Shown here: piece after piece, positions 61,289 through 64,000 of the stretch
Layout of the letters: each line of letters starts with the position of its first letter
Numbering within the stretch: position 1 is the first letter of the stretch
NCBI GenBank assembly: GCA_021787365.1
Contig: JAJYMB010000003.1
Location: 30,473 to 94,472 of the forward strand
Length of the DNA: 64,000 bases
From: Actinomycetes bacterium
Lineage (GTDB): Bacteria > Actinomycetota > Acidimicrobiia > Acidimicrobiales > Palsa-688
Direction of reading: 5' to 3'
Position numbers and translations under genes: made by a program
Notes under the pieces: generated by a model
Seen by the model: only the letters and a program-made list of their open reading frames with translations
The model's database searches: none
What the model was told of the DNA's origin: nothing

Positions 61289-61716
61289 CTCGGTGAACTC
61301 CTGGGATCGAAGGGGGAAAGCCCCGTCCCGATGGTAAGCCATGACGTGGTGTGGGCCCGCGTGAACTGGGCTCAGCAGGCTTCTCTCTTTTCGATGGGCC
61401 CACCCGAGGCGATACCGTTGCTGTTGGCGCCCTGTCTAGGGTATACCCTTGAATCTTGGGGGTGAGCCCTATTGACGAGTGCCATCCCGGGATGTAGCTT
61501 CCGGGCTGTGAGTGCGGGAGATCGGCCCGCTATGGTACGTGACCCCGAGGGTACGGGGACCTGCCCATCACAGGCCTGCTCACGCCAGCGCGCTGCCACT
61601 TCTGTCGTCGCCCCCAGAGCCGCTCCCGGTAGGCCTGCCTAGGGACCTTGAGTCCTTAGCTGGCCTCATCGGCGGCGAGATATTATTGGTTGCTCCTGAA
61701 AAACGGGAGGTCAGCT
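61289..61716. other. Gene-free stretch with two perfect palindromes
   Basis: No gene is supported. Two perfect 12-bp palindromes lie close together: AGGGTATACCCT (61438-61449) and CATCCCGGGATG (61483-61494), about 150-200 bases upstream of the NarL-type gene start. They could be operators, including for that regulator itself. The rest is unremarkable. Confidence 0.5.
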
Positions 61717-61944
61717 ATGAGCAATGCACCGGACCAGTCAGTCGAGAGAGCGCTTCCGGCAGACAAACTAGTGCTCGACTTACGCGCGCCGGATCAACCG
61801 GGTGAGAGGGTACGTGTGGGCTCGTCCTGGGTTCGTGCCCTTGCTGCTGAACAGGATAAGTTTGTGACTGAGTGGAGCGATTGTCCTGGCGTCGACGAGG
61901 CCCCGGGCAACTCCCTTCGATCACGCGGTCAAAACTCGCCATAA
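61717..61944 (+). CDS. Small hypothetical protein (75 aa)
   Basis: A 75-codon frame from ATG 61717, with GGGAGG six bases upstream. The product is acidic and soluble (MSNAPDQSVERALPADKLVL, SSWVRALAAEQDKFVTEWSD) with no known motif. The good ribosome site and balanced composition favour a real gene, but it could be a fragment, since the sequence just downstream becomes AT-rich and gene-free. Confidence 0.4.
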   Translation: MSNAPDQSVERALPADKLVLDLRAPDQPGERVRVGSSWVRALAAEQDKFVTEWSDCPGVDEAPGNSLRSRGQNSP

Positions 61945-62482
61945 TGGCCACAGACAATGTCCACAAACGTGGAAATAATTGGTGTCTAGTTGAGTGGATT
62001 GAAGCCAAAGGTTATTCATCGCAAGTTCGGCATGCGCAACGAAAGCTGGCGTCGGTATGGCCGTCTTGATCGGTGAACTGCGTCTGCGGCAGGGGGACGA
62101 GTTCATCCATGCCCAGGCGAATCAAGTTGCGCCCGCGCTGAGCGGCACCGAGGAGGTCCCCTTCGGCGTCCGGCGCTGGCCTTCAGAAATGGCTCTTGAC
62201 GTGTGGCCATGTGACTGGCCCGTCGCGGAGAATGACGGCACGGCTAGAACCATGTAGCCGAGCGGTCAAGCGGGCCCACGGGGCGTCGGCGCAATTGGCC
62301 GGCCAAGCCAGGTACTCGCCCACCAGCAGGCGAGCGGTCCGCATCTAGCTCATTCCGGCCCCCTGAAGCCCCTTCTAGGGGGGCGCCGAACTCTGCCAGC
62401 TTGGGCGAGCCACCCGACGGCGGCCGCGGCCGGTGCTGCGGTGTGCTATGAACGAGCTGGCAGACGAGCTTCTGGAGGGTTA
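61945..62482. other. Gene-free stretch with an AT-rich island
   Basis: No gene is supported. 61945-62050 is clearly less GC-rich than the surroundings (AATAATTGGTGTCTAGTTGA-type sequence), suggesting foreign or decayed DNA. A hairpin CCCCCT-N12-AGGGGG (62359-62364 and 62377-62382) lies about 100 bases before the next gene and may insulate it from upstream transcription. Confidence 0.45.
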
Positions 62483-63694
62483 GTGGCCGACCTCAAGGTG
62501 TACGGGGCACCGTGGTGCCCAGATTGCAGGTGCTCGAAGAAGTTCCTCTCGGAGCACCGCGTGCCCTACGACTGGGTCGACGTGGACCAGGACCAGGAGG
62601 GCCTCAGGCTGGTGCAAGACCTCCAGCACGGTGGCCGCACGATCCCGACGATCGTCTTTCCCGACGGGTCGTACCTTATGGAACCGACCGACGAGGAGCT
62701 TGCCGACAAGCTGGGGCTCAACCTGGTCGCCGAACGCGAGGCCTACGACTTGGTGATCGCTGGCGGTGGCCCGGCGGGTCTGACCGCCGCCATATATGCC
62801 GCGCGCGAGGGGATCCAGGCGCTCGTTGTCGACAGCGGGGGCTTCGGGGGCCAGGCAGGGGTGACTGAGAGGGTGGACAACTACCCGGGTTTCCCCGAAG
62901 GGATTCGGGGCGCCGAGCTGGCCGACCGTCTCGTCGCCCACGCTCGCCGTTACGGTGTCGAGCTCTTGTCGGGCGTCTCGGTCGCCGCGGTCGAGCCCGA
63001 CTGCGGCGAGGACCTGCGCCTGCGTCTTGGGTCGGGCCAGGAGCTCTGCGCCCACGCCGTCCTGGTGGCTACGGGTTCCTCCTACCGGCGGCTCGGGGTC
63101 CCCGGCGAGGACGAGCTGATAGGGGCCGGGGTCCATTACTGCGCCACGTGTGACGGCCCGTTTTACGCGGGCGCCGAGGAGCTGCTCGTAGTCGGGGGCG
63201 GCAACTCGGCCCTCGAAGAGGCCTTCTACCTCAGCCAGTTTGTCTCATTGGTGCGGATCGTGGAAATTGCGCCCGAGCTGCGGGCGTCCCAGCTCCTGCA
63301 GGACAACGTGATGCAGGACAAGCGTTTCAGGGTCCATACCAACACTGAGATAACCGAGCTCCGCGGAAGGGGCAAGCTCGAAGAAGTACTGGCCAAAGAC
63401 CGGGCTACGGGCGAGGTGGAGCGTTGGACGCCGGCGGGAGCGTTCGTGTTCATAGGCTTGGACCCCAATACGGCGTTCCTTTCCGGAACGGTCGAGCTTG
63501 ACGAGTGGGGCTTTGTCGTGACCAATGGGCAGTTCGAAACCTCCATGCCTGGCGTGTTCGCCGCCGGCGACGTTCGGGCCGGCTCCACCAAACAGCTCGG
63601 GGCAGCAGTGGGCGAGGGGGTCACGGGCCTGCTCATGGTCCGCCAATACCTCCAGCGCCGCACCCACTTGGCGCGGCTAGACGTGAACGCCTGA
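62483..63694 (+). CDS. Glutaredoxin-thioredoxin reductase fusion protein
   Basis: A 403-residue protein from a GTG at 62483, with GGAGGG five bases upstream. Residues 1-80 are a glutaredoxin-like domain (LKVYGAPWCPDCRCSKKFL, with CPDC at 12-15; GGRTIPTIVFPDGSYLMEP, with the cis-Pro). Residues 85-400 are a low-molecular-weight thioredoxin reductase: LVIAGGGPAGLTAAIYAA (FAD), HYCATCDGPFY (redox C220-A-T-C223), LLVVGGGNSALEEAFYL (NADPH) and GVFAAGDVRAGSTKQLGAAV. NADPH electrons would pass via FAD and CATC to the attached CPDC domain, making a self-contained disulfide reductase. Confidence 0.9.
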   Translation: MADLKVYGAPWCPDCRCSKKFLSEHRVPYDWVDVDQDQEGLRLVQDLQHGGRTIPTIVFPDGSYLMEPTDEELADKLGLNLVAEREAYDLVIAGGGPAGLTAAIYAAREGIQALVVDSGGFGGQAGVTERVDNYPGFPEGIRGAELADRLVAHARRYGVELLSGVSVAAVEPDCGEDLRLRLGSGQELCAHAVLVATGSSYRRLGVPGEDELIGAGVHYCATCDGPFYAGAEELLVVGGGNSALEEAFYLSQFVSLVRIVEIAPELRASQLLQDNVMQDKRFRVHTNTEITELRGRGKLEEVLAKDRATGEVERWTPAGAFVFIGLDPNTAFLSGTVELDEWGFVVTNGQFETSMPGVFAAGDVRAGSTKQLGAAVGEGVTGLLMVRQYLQRRTHLARLDVNA

Positions 63695-63875
63695 GGAGAT
63701 CGCTCGGCGCCCTCGGTCGCCTCATTGCCAAGCACCCACATAGCTCATGGTGCCCGCTGTGCCCGCCAGGCTTGGGGCGCCAAGCAGGAGCGCATACCCG
63801 TGTCGTGACGTCCGGCCCCAGAAGCTCTCTGGTGAGGGCACTCGCTCACACAGAGAGGGTAAACTATGACTCATG

Positions 63876-64000
63876 GTGCGTCCTGGAAACTGGATCAACC
63901 CAGCGGGTGAGAGTCCCGTCCGGGTAAACGCCGGAGAGCCCGGTAGCAGGCCCCGGTTCGTCGTCGAGAGGCGGCGGGCTGAGCGGGGCGTCAAGAGCCT
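63876..64000 (+). mobile_element. Probable 5' end of a group II intron (continues past the window)
   Basis: GTGCG at 63876 matches the 5' splice-site consensus GUGYG. It is followed by complementary segments as in domain I of bacterial group II introns: CCTGGAAACTGG, then CAGCGGGTGAGAGTCCCGTC, where AGCGGG and CCCGT pair around GTGAGAGT, then GGGTAAACGCCGGAGAGCCC. The intron-encoded reverse transcriptase would lie beyond 64000. The preceding bases (ACTATGACTCAT) would hold the exon-binding target. No gene is seen between 63695 and 63875. Confidence 0.55.

Noticed and set aside
62057..62257. A 66-codon plus-strand frame (MAVLIGELRLRQGDEF...).
   Set aside because: It has no ribosome site, no recognisable motif, and lies in a degraded, compositionally mixed gap.

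Overview
The window is about 64 kb of very GC-rich DNA with GTG and TTG starts and strong purine-rich ribosome binding sites. It looks like a chromosome segment of an actinomycete. Supporting signs are a 32-codon bS22-type ribosomal protein gene, F420-linked families (a luciferase-like oxidoreductase and an FrhB-like protein), a MutT1-type Nudix-phosphatase fusion, and a triple 11-nt PHO-box-like repeat. Acidimicrobiia is a plausible class, but this is an inference from gene style, not a proven placement.

Layout. 1-8.7 kb is a patchwork of small regulators, exporters and broken genes: an AhpD-like peroxidase, a DUF4395 membrane protein, a decayed narG 5' end, a SufR-like regulator, MarR regulators, a frameshifted cupredoxin that has lost copper ligands, an MFS exporter, a CBS-domain remnant, and a phosphate-type MFS symporter with a PHO-box-like site. 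8.9-16.1 kb holds an LLM oxidoreductase, an ABC-F ATPase, a beta-propeller lactonase, and a molybdenum hydroxylase whose 2Fe-2S and Moco parts are one polypeptide, followed by a MocA-like nucleotidyltransferase. 16.1-24.7 kb is a sugar locus: a HutC-type GntR regulator, then GH38 alpha-mannosidase, PfkB kinase, double-SIS protein, PhyH dioxygenase, TIM-barrel isomerase and Gfo/Idh/MocA oxidoreductase. Two sites matching the HutC consensus GT-N-TA-N-AC lie in the divergent promoter region. 24.7-31.5 kb holds a metallophosphoesterase, an M1 aminopeptidase, a PE-Pol LigD without ligase, and an unknown gene.

31.6-38.6 kb is the conserved housekeeping block ychF-rsmI-metG-tatD-rsmA-ispE, tightly overlapped, facing bS22 and an FrhB-like gene. 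38.7-46.5 kb is another eroded zone: an MFS gene truncated beside an IS21-like end, remnants of an alpha/beta-hydrolase/TetR pair, a Clp-N-domain regulator with a near-consensus promoter that predicts a leaderless mRNA, a MutT1-like protein and a yeast-type cytosine deaminase.

46.6-60.6 kb is a second carbohydrate island: an SMP-30 lactonase, a dihydroxyacetone-kinase-family protein, two enolase-superfamily dehydratases, a GH95 fucosidase/galactosidase, a LacI regulator, and a divergent sugar ABC transporter (binding protein and two permeases, no ATPase gene). It ends in a GH3 glucosidase pseudogene. Together these could take up an oligosaccharide, remove a terminal L-fucose or L-galactose, and feed the sugar into an oxidative lactone, acid and keto-deoxy-acid route. 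60.6-64 kb has a NarL-type regulator with a degenerate receiver, an orphan small ORF, a glutaredoxin-thioredoxin reductase fusion, and what appears to be the 5' end of a group II intron running off the window.

At least seven genes are broken by frameshifts, deletions or mobile-element ends, while the housekeeping block is intact. That pattern favours real erosion of accessory DNA, although single-base indels in the assembly cannot be excluded.
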